Source of the DNA: Vreelandella populi | Lineage (GTDB): Bacteria; Pseudomonadota; Gammaproteobacteria; Pseudomonadales; Halomonadaceae | Assembly: GCF_003989825.1 (NCBI RefSeq) | Contig: NZ_RZHE01000012.1 | Coordinates: 124,001-188,000 of the forward strand | DNA: 64,000 nucleotides | Direction of reading: 5' to 3' | In this document: positions 18,874-27,506 of the stretch, in pieces | Layout of the letters: every line of letters starts with the position of its first letter | Position numbering within the stretch: position 1 is the stretch's first letter | The notes under the pieces: model-generated | The model's input: the letters and a program-made list of their open reading frames with translations, nothing else | Databases searched by the model: none | What the model was told of the DNA's origin: nothing | Program-made: the position numbers and the translations under genes

Positions 18874-19129
18874 GTCTAGGGTCTTGTAGTTATCAGCGCT
18901 GCGTCTATAACAGGTAACGCTGAGCCTACCTGAACCGAAGCCCGCTCTAAAAAACGTCCAGCGTCTCTGCCTGGATAAATTCAACGTTGGCATCTGCATA
19001 CCCTATACGTTTGTATAGATATCGTCTAATGTGTGGAGGTTTAATGCACGGTTAATCTGTGGGATTGACCAAGTCGATAGAGCTGCAAGAACATCTGATA
19101 TGTCAGGTGGCTCAGGGAGTTTATTAAGC

Positions 19130-20992
19130 ATGGAGATGGATACTGTCGGCTTGGCGCCCAGTACATTGATATTTATTGTGCTCGGCCTGACACTACTGGC
19201 GTTTATCTGGGGGCGCTTTCGTTATGATCTGGTAGCGTTGACGGCGCTTTTAGCGTCGGTAATGCTTGGCCTGGTACCGGCGGAAGCTGCATTTGCCGGG
19301 TTTGGCCACCCGGCCGTCATTACCGTTGCTGCCGTGCTTGTGCTAAGCCGTGGGTTTGAGCGTTCCGGCGTGGTAGATGTCATTGCTAATCAAGTACTCA
19401 AGGTGGGGGAGCGTCTGGTCTTACAGCTTCTCGTCCTGGTTGGCACGGTAGTGGTGCTCTCGGGCGTCATGAACAACGTCGGGGCGCTCGCGCTGCTACT
19501 ACCGGTGGCTATGCGCCTGGCTCGAGAACACAATACTTCACCTTCCTTGCTGTTGATGCCTCTGGCATTTGGGTCATTACTGGGTGGCTTGACTACGCTG
19601 ATCGGCACGCCACCCAACATCATTATTTCCAGTTACCGGGGTAGCATCACCGGTGAAAATTTTGGCATGTTCAGCTTCTCGCCGGTAGGGGTTGCCGTTG
19701 CAGCTGCAGGTCTTGTTTTTATCATATTAATTGGCTGGCGCTTGACGCCCAGGCGTAACAGTCAAGCGTCTACCGAGGGCATGTTTGATACTGCCAATTA
19801 TCTGGTTGAGTTAAAGGTAACCGAAGACTCTAAAGCCAATGGTCTGACGCTGCCTCAACTGCGCGATGAGCTTGAAGAAGCCATTCCTGTGCTGGCGGTG
19901 GTTCGCGATGATAACCGCCGGGCGGGCTACTCGTTTCACGGTATCCTGCAGGAGGGCGATATTCTACTGCTTGAAGCCGGGCCGGATGAGTTGAAACTAC
20001 TGGAAGACAAGGTGGGGTTGAGCGCTATCGCTGAACCCGAAGCTGACAGAATAGAGAACGAAAACGCTACCTCCGAAAATAACACGGAGGAGAAGCCGGA
20101 AGAAGACACGGAAACGCGTCAGCCTATTGATACCGAAGGATTGCAGTTGATTGAAGCTGTCGTGCGTAATGATTCGATGATGAACAATCGCAGCGTCAAG
20201 CAACTGCGTCTAAACCAGCAGTTTGGCTTGCATCTGGTAGCGGTGGCCCGGGACGGCAGCCGTCTTAAACAGCGTTTGCGTGATATCCGCTTTCAAACCG
20301 GTGATGTTCTGCTTCTGCAGGGGAGTGAGAAAGAGATAAGTGACAGCCTCTCAACATTAGGCTGTCTGCCTCTGGCCAATCGCGAACTGCATCTAGGGAA
20401 GCCTCGCAAACTTGTCATGTCCGTCGGGATTTTTGCCTTGGCCATTTTGGCAATGATGTTCGATTTACTGCCAGCGGCGGTCGCAATGAGCACGGCGGCG
20501 CTGGTGTCACTGCTGATAGGCGTACTCCCGCTGCGCGACGGTTATCAGGCCATTGATGGTCCTGTCATTGTCCTGCTGGCGGCCATGCTTCCCGTTGGCG
20601 AGGCACTGGAAACCAGTGGTGGTGCGGAAATCGTTGCCGATGCACTGCTCACCTTCGGCGCCGAATGGCCTATTTTTATCTCGTTGATCGGCTTGTTCAT
20701 TCTTACCATGCTGCTATCCAACGTCGTGAATAACGCTGCCGCCGCCTTGTTAATGGCACCCATTGCCGCAAGTCTTGCCCAAGGGTTTAAAGTGTCCTTG
20801 GATCCTTTTTTGATGATTGTGGCGGTCAGCGCATCGTGTGCTTTTTTAACCCCTATTGGCCACCAGTCGAATACGCTGGTGCTGGGTCCTGGCGGATACC
20901 GTTTTGGTGACTACTGGAAACTGGGCTTGCCGCTTTCCATTGTTGTTTTGGTAGTCGCCTTGCCGGTTATTCTTTTGGTATGGCCGCTATAA
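19130..20992 (+). CDS. SLC13-family permease with two RCK_C (TrkA-C) domains
   Basis: The 620-residue inner-membrane protein has two hydrophobic halves (about residues 5-205 and 425-620) around a soluble middle with two TrkA-C-like domains. The transporter halves carry SLC13/ArsB-like motifs (GHPAVITVAAVLVLSRG, TLIGTPPNIIIS, VVNNAAAALLMAPIA). An acidic, Glu/Asn-rich linker (about 304-336) separates the two RCK_C domains. Start 19130 is chosen from GGGAG 10 nt upstream; two earlier in-frame starts are weaker. Substrates in this group include sulfate and dicarboxylates; none can be assigned. Confidence 0.85.
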   Translation: MEMDTVGLAPSTLIFIVLGLTLLAFIWGRFRYDLVALTALLASVMLGLVPAEAAFAGFGHPAVITVAAVLVLSRGFERSGVVDVIANQVLKVGERLVLQLLVLVGTVVVLSGVMNNVGALALLLPVAMRLAREHNTSPSLLLMPLAFGSLLGGLTTLIGTPPNIIISSYRGSITGENFGMFSFSPVGVAVAAAGLVFIILIGWRLTPRRNSQASTEGMFDTANYLVELKVTEDSKANGLTLPQLRDELEEAIPVLAVVRDDNRRAGYSFHGILQEGDILLLEAGPDELKLLEDKVGLSAIAEPEADRIENENATSENNTEEKPEEDTETRQPIDTEGLQLIEAVVRNDSMMNNRSVKQLRLNQQFGLHLVAVARDGSRLKQRLRDIRFQTGDVLLLQGSEKEISDSLSTLGCLPLANRELHLGKPRKLVMSVGIFALAILAMMFDLLPAAVAMSTAALVSLLIGVLPLRDGYQAIDGPVIVLLAAMLPVGEALETSGGAEIVADALLTFGAEWPIFISLIGLFILTMLLSNVVNNAAAALLMAPIAASLAQGFKVSLDPFLMIVAVSASCAFLTPIGHQSNTLVLGPGGYRFGDYWKLGLPLSIVVLVVALPVILLVWPL

Positions 20993-21030
20993 GCAAGTGG
21001 GTACTGATCAGGTGAAGGCTCGAAACTATC

Positions 21031-21045
21031 AGATTTCGAAAATCT
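21031..21045. promoter_or_regulatory. Inverted repeat upstream of glpR
   Basis: AGATTT-CGA-AAATCT is a perfect 15-bp inverted repeat 49 bp before glpR, extended imperfectly by TATC and GATA outside. It contains TTTCGAAA, resembling the GlpR-like sites near glpS, but not in the same register. Autoregulation is possible. Confidence 0.3.
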
Positions 21046-21094
21046 TGATACCCTGTTACGCTTAGCGACAAACAAAAGTGAACAGGCCGGGCCT

Positions 21095-21853
21095 ATGAAT
21101 CAACAATACCGTCAGGACGCGATTGTCGAGCTGGTACGCCAGCACGGTTACATGAGTATCGAGCAGCTGACTGAACATTTTGCGGTAACGCCGCAAACCA
21201 TTCGGCGCGATTTGAATACTCTGGCAGACGAGGGCCGTGTACGGCGAGTGCATGGCGGTGTGGGTATTGAGTCGAGTACGGTCAATACTGCCTATAGCAC
21301 GCGTAAAACGTTGCACCTGGAAGAAAAGGAGCGCATTGCGCATTGCCTGGCGCAGCACATTCCCAACCACTCCTCGCTGTTTATTAATATTGGTACCAGC
21401 AACGAAGTCATCGCCCAGGCGCTACTCGAGCATCAGGGGTTGGAAATCATTACCAATAATCTAAACGTCGCGGCCATTTTGCAGCACAAAGAAGACTTTA
21501 ACGTGATTATTGCCGGCGGCCAGGTGCGCTCCCGGGACGGTGGTATCATTGGTGAGGCGACCATTGATTTCATTAACCAGTTCAAGGTTGACTACGGCAT
21601 TATTGGTATTAGCGGGATCGATGAAGACGGTTCGCTGCTGGAGTTTGACTATCAGGAAGTGCGCGTGGCGCAAGCCATTATTGCCAACTCCCGGCGGGTC
21701 TATCTAGCTGCGGATTACTCCAAATTTCATCGCAACCCGGTGGTGCGCCAGGGCAACCTTGCCCAGCTTGACGCGCTGTTTACTGACCGTAAGCCCCCTG
21801 AGCCTATCCAACAGTTACTCTTGCAGCACGGGGTAGCGCTGCATGTCGCTTGA
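21095..21853 (+). CDS. glpR: DeoR-family glycerol-3-phosphate regulon repressor
   Basis: The 252-residue protein has an N-terminal winged HTH (residues 6-57, with MSIEQLTEHFAVTPQTIRRDLNTLADEGRVRRVHGG) and a C-terminal sugar-phosphate sensor domain (SLFINIGTSNEVIAQAL, VIIAGGQVRSRDGGIIG, GISGIDEDGSLLEFDYQE), matching GlpR in length and motifs. GlpR represses glycerol genes and is released by glycerol-3-phosphate. It is convergent with the glycerol operon that ends at glpD, and the palindromes near glpS and glpD are its probable targets. Confidence 0.92.
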   Translation: MNQQYRQDAIVELVRQHGYMSIEQLTEHFAVTPQTIRRDLNTLADEGRVRRVHGGVGIESSTVNTAYSTRKTLHLEEKERIAHCLAQHIPNHSSLFINIGTSNEVIAQALLEHQGLEIITNNLNVAAILQHKEDFNVIIAGGQVRSRDGGIIGEATIDFINQFKVDYGIIGISGIDEDGSLLEFDYQEVRVAQAIIANSRRVYLAADYSKFHRNPVVRQGNLAQLDALFTDRKPPEPIQQLLLQHGVALHVA

Positions 21854-22343
21854 TTATCAGCTAAATCCTAATATTATTTAAGGGATCGAGGGTGGCCAAG
21901 GCTTTGCGCGGCCTTTTAATGATTCAAACAGCTCATATTCAGCTATTTAGTCGCCGGCACACCCGCTTATGCGCCTTTCACTATTCCTAGTCAGCTGTAG
22001 GCCTTTAACACGTTAAGCCGCCAAGGGCAGGTGATGTAGTCATGCTACAACCTGCCATGCGGCCAATGATGCATTGTGGGTTTTGCTGCGGTGAAGCATA
22101 GTCAATTCATGGATCAGCGAGTGGCTTGCTACCCCAGGTTACTTATCTGCTCCCTGCTACACAGCATAGCGCTTCAGTATTACCCATGCGCTAGAGGCGA
22201 AGGTCTTGTAACGCTTGTGACCGTTTCGCAGTTACCGAACTGGGCACTTATCCGGCTCAGCATGCGTAGCAACGTCACCATAAGACGCCTGCCGGCAAGC
22301 GGGTCATGTCGGTAGCGGATGACCATACCATGAGGTACTGACC
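21854..22343. other. 490-bp intergenic region with hairpins
   Basis: No convincing coding ORF was seen between glpR and the small gene at 22344. There is a weak terminator-like hairpin at 21898-21917 (AAGGC and GCCTT followed by TT) and a strong stem-loop at 22026-22056. The remainder shows no recognisable element. Confidence 0.5.
22026..22056. other. Bulged stem-loop of unknown function
   Basis: GGCAGGT pairs with ACCTGCC, and inside it TGTAG pairs with CTACA around a TCATG loop, leaving a 2-nt GA bulge on one side. It has no T-run, so it is not a typical terminator. Confidence 0.45.
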
Positions 22344-22568
22344 ATGAACTGCATTGAACTCAGCCAACAGGCCGACCAGATTGCCAGTACGTTCAGCAAG
22401 CAAGACCTGGCCAAGCTGGTGTTAGCCCTAAAAAATAACCGGGAGTCGCTTCAACACGCTGTAGAGGTTATCGATACGCTCGACAGCCGCTCAGGCTGTA
22501 CACTGGAAGAAGCCTGGGATGAAGTCTTGACCGGCGATTCGCAGCTGCAAATCATCAGCGAAGAGTAA
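22344..22568 (+). CDS. Small hypothetical protein (74 aa)
   Basis: A 74-residue ORF starts with ATG 7 nt after GAGGT and ends 8 bp before a terminator hairpin, so its gene-like signals are good. The product is helical and acidic (EEAWDEVLTGDSQLQIISEE at the C-terminus) with no signal peptide or membrane segment and one Cys in each half. I do not recognise the family. It lies between glpR and the convergent glpD. Confidence 0.6.
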   Translation: MNCIELSQQADQIASTFSKQDLAKLVLALKNNRESLQHAVEVIDTLDSRSGCTLEEAWDEVLTGDSQLQIISEE

Positions 22569-22576
22569 AACAATGA

Positions 22577-22600
22577 GCCCCCTCATTTACCTGAGGGGGC
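22577..22600 (+). terminator. Terminator hairpin between small ORF and glpD
   Basis: GCCCCCTCA and TGAGGGGGC form a perfect 9-bp stem with loop TTTACC, followed by TTCTTT. It lies between convergent genes and could serve both, including glpD on the minus strand. Confidence 0.65.
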
Positions 22601-22619
22601 TTCTTTATCAGAGGGCAAA

Positions 22620-24260
22620 TCAAACTTCGGCGGCAGTTTCAGAAAGTCGCGTATTCGTGTGTCGATCAAAATAAGCCGCAAACCGCGCATCAGCCTGGTC
22701 ACCAAAAAGAACGCGGCATGCCTCCTTCAAACCCTCTGAATGGCGCAGCTGCTCATGGTGCACGACCAGCGATATCTTCGCCCGACGCCGCAAAAAATCC
22801 TCAAGCTCGGTGATCATTTCATGATCGCGGGCGTGTTCAAGCTCCACGCGGATATACTCGGTTTCTTCAATCAACAGCTCGGCCTGACGCGAGTCGGCTT
22901 CGATCTTCTCCAGCATGGCAAACGCCTTGTCTGCATAGCGTCGCCAGAGGCGAGTGGAAAGCAGCTCGGAAGACGTTTCAGGCGTTAGTGCATCCAGCTT
23001 GATGCGCTTTGCCTGGGCCATGAACTGTTGCTTGACGCTCTCTGCGGGTTCGCCGTACCAGTGAAAGTCCACTTTGGGCAGCGTTACGCCCAGCTCAGTC
23101 AGCGCATCGGCAATTTCATTGCCCACGTTGACGCAGTCAGTCAGCTTGCCACCAAAGATGCTGATATGCGCAGTGTCACGGTTGGTGTCCACCACGTGCT
23201 TACGAGACATCTGAAAAAAGTCGCGGTCGCTGCCCTGGTCTGCTTCTACGGCGAGCGGGCGAACGCCGCAGCGCGTGGAAATGATATCGGCAGGAGTCAG
23301 CGGCTTTTCAAGCGTCAGGCGCGCGTTGATGTTGTCCAGCACAAAGCGAATATCCTCATCAGTCACCACGGCGTCCGGGTTATCCATGTGGGTGTCTGTG
23401 GTACCAATGCAGGTACGATTGCCCATGGGGATGACGAAAAACAGTCGGCCATCATCGGCAAAAAATGCCAGCACCCGCTTGGATGCCGTCAACTGCGGCA
23501 CGATCAGGTGAATACCCTTGGAGTAGAGATGCTGATGCGACGTCTGCTCGCCGGTCAAGCTGTTATGTTGATCGACCCACGGTCCTGCTGCATTGATGAG
23601 TACCTTGGCGCGTATCTCAAACGTATTGCCATTAGTTGTGTCTCGCGCGTTGGTCACCCATACGCCGTCTTGACGTTCAGCACCCAGGGATTCGACATAG
23701 TTGGCGGCAGTGGCGCCGTAATCGAGCGCGTGACGGATAAAATTGAATACGAATCGCGCATCGTTATCGTGCAGGTAGGCGTCCGAATACTCGAACCCGC
23801 CCACCGCTTTACTGACATCGATGATCGATTCTTCCTGCTTGATGTTCGTTGGCGAAAGCAGGCGCGGGCGTTTGGTAAATCCGTTGCCCATTAACCAGTA
23901 GAGCCATGTACCTGCCCACAGGTAGTGGGGTGAATGCCTAAACCCCTTGGTAATGGTAGTGAGAAAGCGAATTTCCTGAACGGTAGAAGGGTAGCTCTTG
24001 ATCAGGTGATTTCGACTCTTGCATAGCTTACGCACCAGGCCAAAATCATTGCTCTCCATGTATTTGATGCCACCCCACACCAGGTTGGAGGAGTGCATGC
24101 TGGTGCTGCCGGCAAAGTCGCCACGGTCAATCAGGGCGACCTTGGCTCCCTTGCCAGCCAGGGCAGCGGCGCTTGCTGCACCATTGATACCGCCTCCAAT
24201 CACCAGCGCGTCAAAGGTGGTGCTCGTTAATTGACTCACGTTTTGTTCGCGCAGCGTCAT
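22620..24260 (-). CDS. glpD: Glycerol-3-phosphate dehydrogenase (FAD, aerobic)
   Basis: The 546-residue FAD enzyme oxidises sn-glycerol-3-phosphate to dihydroxyacetone phosphate at the inner membrane and passes electrons to quinone. The dinucleotide motif is VIGGGINGAASAAALAGKGAKVALIDRGDFAGSTS near residue 20, followed by SSNLVWGGIKYME; a second signature lies around IGTTDT. The gene is 235 bp downstream of the binding-protein gene glpV and has its own upstream region with three GlpR-like sites, so it can be expressed both from the operon and from its own promoter. Confidence 0.94.
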   Translation of the reverse strand: MTLREQNVSQLTSTTFDALVIGGGINGAASAAALAGKGAKVALIDRGDFAGSTSMHSSNLVWGGIKYMESNDFGLVRKLCKSRNHLIKSYPSTVQEIRFLTTITKGFRHSPHYLWAGTWLYWLMGNGFTKRPRLLSPTNIKQEESIIDVSKAVGGFEYSDAYLHDNDARFVFNFIRHALDYGATAANYVESLGAERQDGVWVTNARDTTNGNTFEIRAKVLINAAGPWVDQHNSLTGEQTSHQHLYSKGIHLIVPQLTASKRVLAFFADDGRLFFVIPMGNRTCIGTTDTHMDNPDAVVTDEDIRFVLDNINARLTLEKPLTPADIISTRCGVRPLAVEADQGSDRDFFQMSRKHVVDTNRDTAHISIFGGKLTDCVNVGNEIADALTELGVTLPKVDFHWYGEPAESVKQQFMAQAKRIKLDALTPETSSELLSTRLWRRYADKAFAMLEKIEADSRQAELLIEETEYIRVELEHARDHEMITELEDFLRRRAKISLVVHHEQLRHSEGLKEACRVLFGDQADARFAAYFDRHTNTRLSETAAEV

Positions 24261-24310
24261 GGTGGCCTCTTCAGATGATCAGGTAAGCGTAACAAGCCGG
24301 GCAACATTGA

Positions 24311-24362
24311 TTTTCATTTATGAAAGAATATGTGATCGTTTATGAACTTTCAAGTTTGAAAG
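24311..24362 (-). promoter_or_regulatory. Cluster of three GlpR-like operators before glpD
   Basis: Three 16-bp sites of the form NNNTCR-N4-YGAANN occur: TTTTCATTTATGAAAG (24311-24326), TGATCGTTTATGAACT (24333-24348) and CTTTCAAGTTTGAAAG (24347-24362). The first and second are 22 bp apart start to start. The same pair type and 22-bp spacing recurs before glpS. Confidence 0.62.
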
Positions 24363-24456
24363 TGAACATTTGAGGATCATAAAAGCCAGCTTCATGATGG
24401 AACCTGTCAATGAATGTTGTTTTACACTCGACGCTTACTTGTCGATTTGTGGCGGG

Positions 24457-24481
24457 TGCAGGGCGGTTTGCCCGCCCTGCA
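24457..24481 (-). other. Intercistronic stem-loop between glpV and glpD
   Basis: TGCAGGGCGG pairs perfectly with CCGCCCTGCA around a TTTGC loop, 14 bp after the glpV stop codon. There is no T-run on the minus strand, so it may stabilise the upstream mRNA 3' end or weaken read-through rather than terminate fully. Confidence 0.5.
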
Positions 24482-24495
24482 AGCGTTGCGTGTGG

Positions 24496-26247
24496 TTACT
24501 CTTGACGTGAGCCGGCTTCCATCCAGGCTTCCATCATTTCTTCGTAAGGAACAGTAGTGCCCTGGGGCATTTCATTGTCCAGCTTGGGTTTCGGGGCGCC
24601 TTCACGGTCTAGCCAGACTTGGGGATCTTCCTCCTCGTTGAGTACAGGTGCGTAGCTATCGAAAACATTGGCACGCGCCAGGCGGTTCATGGTGTTGTCC
24701 AGTTCCGCTGCCAGCTTGTCCAGGCCTTCCTGGGGTGAGACTTCACCGCTCATTACCGGTGCCAGGTTTTGCCACCAGAGCGGTGCCATGCGCGGATAGT
24801 CAGGTACGTTGGTTCCGGTGGGTGTCCAGTTGGACTCGTTGGGGCTGCGGTAGAATTCCACCAGGCCACCCAGCTTGGGTGCCATTTCGCTCATCTGTTC
24901 GGAGAAGATGTCAGACTCGCGAATGGGCGTTAAACCGTGCATGAGCTTTTCAAGCGATACTGTTTTTGCCACGGTAAACTGGGCAAAAAGCCAGGCAGCT
25001 GTGCGGCGGTCTTCAGGCGTTGAGTCGAAGAAAGTCCATGCCCCGACGTCCTGGTAGCCTACTTTCATGCCCTCTTCCCAGTATGGGCCAGTGGGAGAAG
25101 GTGCCATACGCCATAGTGGATTGCCTTCGTCATCGGTCACCGCCACTGCCGGGTCGACCATGTCGGCCGTAAAGGTGGTGTACCAGAATATCTGCTGAGC
25201 AATATGCCCCTGCGCGGGTACCGGCCCTGCTTCACCAAAGGTCATGCCCTGAGCTTCGGGTGGGGCGAAATCGCGTAGCCAATCGACCGCTTTTTGCATC
25301 GCAAATACCGATGCTGGCGAGTTGGTAGCGCCGCCGCGACTGACGCTGGCGCCTACCGGCTGACTATCTTCATTGACGCGAATACCCCAATCGTCCACCG
25401 GGTTGCCTGAAGGTATGCCAGGGCTGCCCATACCTGCCATGGAGAGCCAGGAATCGTGGAAGCGCCAGCCCAGTGACGGGTCGCGGCGGCCGTAGTCCAT
25501 ATGGCCGTATACCTTGACGCCATCGATTTCACCCACGTGTTCTGAGAAAAACTCGGCAATGTCTTCGTAGGCGGTCCAGTTGGTGGGCACTCCCAGGTCG
25601 TAGTCGTAAATTTCCCGGAACTGCTCCTGCAGATCCTCGCGCTGGAACCAGTCATGGCGGAACCAGTAGAGGTTGGCGAACTGCTGGGTGGGCAGTTGGA
25701 ACAAACTGCCGTCCGGCCCGGTGCCATACTGCAAACCAATGAAATCGTCTAAATCCAGCGTGGGCAGAGTGTAATCAGCCCACTCATTCTCCATCGCTTC
25801 AGTCAGATTGACCGTAGTGCCATAACGAATGTGCGTACCGATGGAGTCGGTATCGTTCACAAAGCCATCGTAGATGCTGTTACCTGACTGCATCTGGTTT
25901 TGCATGGTGTCCACCACATCGCCCTCACCAATGATGTTGTGGGTCACGTTGATACCGGTCAGTTCTTGAAAGACTTCTGCCAGAACCTCACTTTCATATA
26001 CGTGGGTCGTGAGGCCTTCGGCTACGGTCTGAATATCCATACCCCGGAAAGGCTCTGAGGCGTTGGCAAACCACATCAGCTCCTCGATCTGCTCTTCACG
26101 ACTTAGCGTTGAGTTTTGAAAGTGCTCATCGACCAGTCGCTCGGCGAGGGCGCGGGCGTCGTTTTCCTGAGCTGACAGCGTGCCCGATGCTAGCAGCAGG
26201 CTGGCGGCGAGAGTGGTCAGTCTGAATTTATTGTAATGCTTTTGCAT
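24496..26247 (-). CDS. glpV: Glycerol ABC transporter substrate-binding protein
   Basis: The 583-residue protein starts with a signal peptide (cleaved near LSAQE, about residue 26) and is a large periplasmic binding protein of the carbohydrate family. Its length and the gene order glpS-T-P-Q-U-V match the glycerol importer described in Rhizobium leguminosarum. It has many aromatic and acidic residues, as expected for a polyol-binding protein. It is the last transporter gene, 69 bp after glpU, and precedes glpD. Confidence 0.88.
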   Translation of the reverse strand: MQKHYNKFRLTTLAASLLLASGTLSAQENDARALAERLVDEHFQNSTLSREEQIEELMWFANASEPFRGMDIQTVAEGLTTHVYESEVLAEVFQELTGINVTHNIIGEGDVVDTMQNQMQSGNSIYDGFVNDTDSIGTHIRYGTTVNLTEAMENEWADYTLPTLDLDDFIGLQYGTGPDGSLFQLPTQQFANLYWFRHDWFQREDLQEQFREIYDYDLGVPTNWTAYEDIAEFFSEHVGEIDGVKVYGHMDYGRRDPSLGWRFHDSWLSMAGMGSPGIPSGNPVDDWGIRVNEDSQPVGASVSRGGATNSPASVFAMQKAVDWLRDFAPPEAQGMTFGEAGPVPAQGHIAQQIFWYTTFTADMVDPAVAVTDDEGNPLWRMAPSPTGPYWEEGMKVGYQDVGAWTFFDSTPEDRRTAAWLFAQFTVAKTVSLEKLMHGLTPIRESDIFSEQMSEMAPKLGGLVEFYRSPNESNWTPTGTNVPDYPRMAPLWWQNLAPVMSGEVSPQEGLDKLAAELDNTMNRLARANVFDSYAPVLNEEEDPQVWLDREGAPKPKLDNEMPQGTTVPYEEMMEAWMEAGSRQE

Positions 26248-26316
26248 GGTGACCTCGTTTTGTTGTGTTCTTCCCTGATGGCTTGGCCGTCCCTGATACC
26301 GATTAAACGCTGGCGG

Positions 26317-26589
26317 CTAGCCCCAGCGCATTAATATCAACAGCCATATGGCTGATACCGCTAGTGCAATCCAGATGGATAATGAGGTGAAGCCAATCAC
26401 ACCCAGGTGGATAAACGCAGCCGAGAGCAGACCGATGAACAGCCTGTCCCCGCGCGTGGTGGAAATGGGTAAAAACCCTTTGCGCTCAATGGTGGGCGAC
26501 AGGATTTCCCATATCGTCATCCCTGCCAGCATGGCCGCAATGGATGAAAAGAATATGGCGGTGGGCATGGTCCATACCATCCAGGACAT
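26317..26589 (-). CDS. glpU: Small membrane protein GlpU (DUF2160 type)
   Basis: This 90-residue protein has about three hydrophobic segments and an ERKGFLPISTTRGDRLFIGL stretch typical of the DUF2160 proteins always found between glpQ and glpV. Its role in glycerol uptake is not defined. It lies 11 bp after glpQ. Confidence 0.85.
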   Translation of the reverse strand: MSWMVWTMPTAIFFSSIAAMLAGMTIWEILSPTIERKGFLPISTTRGDRLFIGLLSAAFIHLGVIGFTSLSIWIALAVSAIWLLILMRWG

Positions 26590-26600
26590 GGCGAGTCTCC

Positions 26601-27506
26601 TCAGGTACGGCCCAGGGCAAAGCCCTTGGCGATATGGTTACGAACGAAGTAGACGACCAATATGCCGGGGATAATGGTGAGAACCCCGGCGGCGGCCAGG
26701 GTGCCCCAGTCAATTCCGGAGGCGGTAGAGGTGCGCGTCATGATCATGCCGATAGGCTGGGCGTTAGTGGCAGTCAGCGTACGGGCCAGCAGAAGCTCCA
26801 CCCAGGAGAACATGAATAGAAAGAACAGCGTGACGCCGATACCTGAACGAATCATGGGGATGAAAATCTTAATGAAAAAGCGCGGAAAGCTGTAGCCATC
26901 AATATATGCCGTTTCATCAATCTCCTTGGGCACGCTACTCATGAAACCCTCAAGAATCCAGATCGCCAGCGGGATATTGAACAGACAGTGGGCCAGTGCC
27001 ACGGCGATATGGGTATCGAACAGGCCTACCGAGTAGTAAAGCTGGAAGTAGGGCAGCAAAAATACCGCAGGCGGGGCCATCAGGTTGGTCAGCAGCCAGA
27101 AAAACAGATGCTTGTCGCCAATAAAGGTGAAGCGGCTGAAGGCGTAAGCAGCCGGCAGGGCCACACAGATGGTGATGAGCATGTTCATCACCACGTAAAG
27201 CATCGAGTTGATGTAGCCCATGTACCAACTTGAATTGGTAAAGATGCCGATATAGTTATCGAAGGTCAGGTTTTGTGGCCACAGCGTCATTGAGCCGAGA
27301 ATTTCGCTATTGGTCTGTAGCGACATATTGATCAGCCAGTAGATGGGCAAAATCATCAATATCAAGTAGAGGCCGAGCAGGAAATTCGCACGCCAGCGCG
27401 AGCGAGCAGTTCGGTTACGCCGCTGAGCGGGGGACACCTTGCTGAAAACCGTCTTGTACTTTTCTCCGCGCTGGGTGTTTTCGAGTCGATAGCTCATGCT
27501 AGGCAC
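26601..27506 (-). CDS. glpQ: Glycerol ABC transporter permease
   Basis: The 301-residue inner-membrane protein has six hydrophobic segments and a MalG-type EAA loop (EIDETAYIDGYSFPRFFIKIFIPMI), so it is the second permease subunit of a CUT1-like importer. It overlaps the end of glpP by 8 bp. This GlpQ is a permease and is unrelated to the glycerophosphodiesterase of the same name in E. coli. Confidence 0.9.
   Translation of the reverse strand: MPSMSYRLENTQRGEKYKTVFSKVSPAQRRNRTARSRWRANFLLGLYLILMILPIYWLINMSLQTNSEILGSMTLWPQNLTFDNYIGIFTNSSWYMGYINSMLYVVMNMLITICVALPAAYAFSRFTFIGDKHLFFWLLTNLMAPPAVFLLPYFQLYYSVGLFDTHIAVALAHCLFNIPLAIWILEGFMSSVPKEIDETAYIDGYSFPRFFIKIFIPMIRSGIGVTLFFLFMFSWVELLLARTLTATNAQPIGMIMTRTSTASGIDWGTLAAAGVLTIIPGILVVYFVRNHIAKGFALGRT

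Noticed and set aside
23028-23894. 288-codon open frame opposite glpD
   Set aside because: It lies fully within glpD on the other strand and has no recognisable domain.
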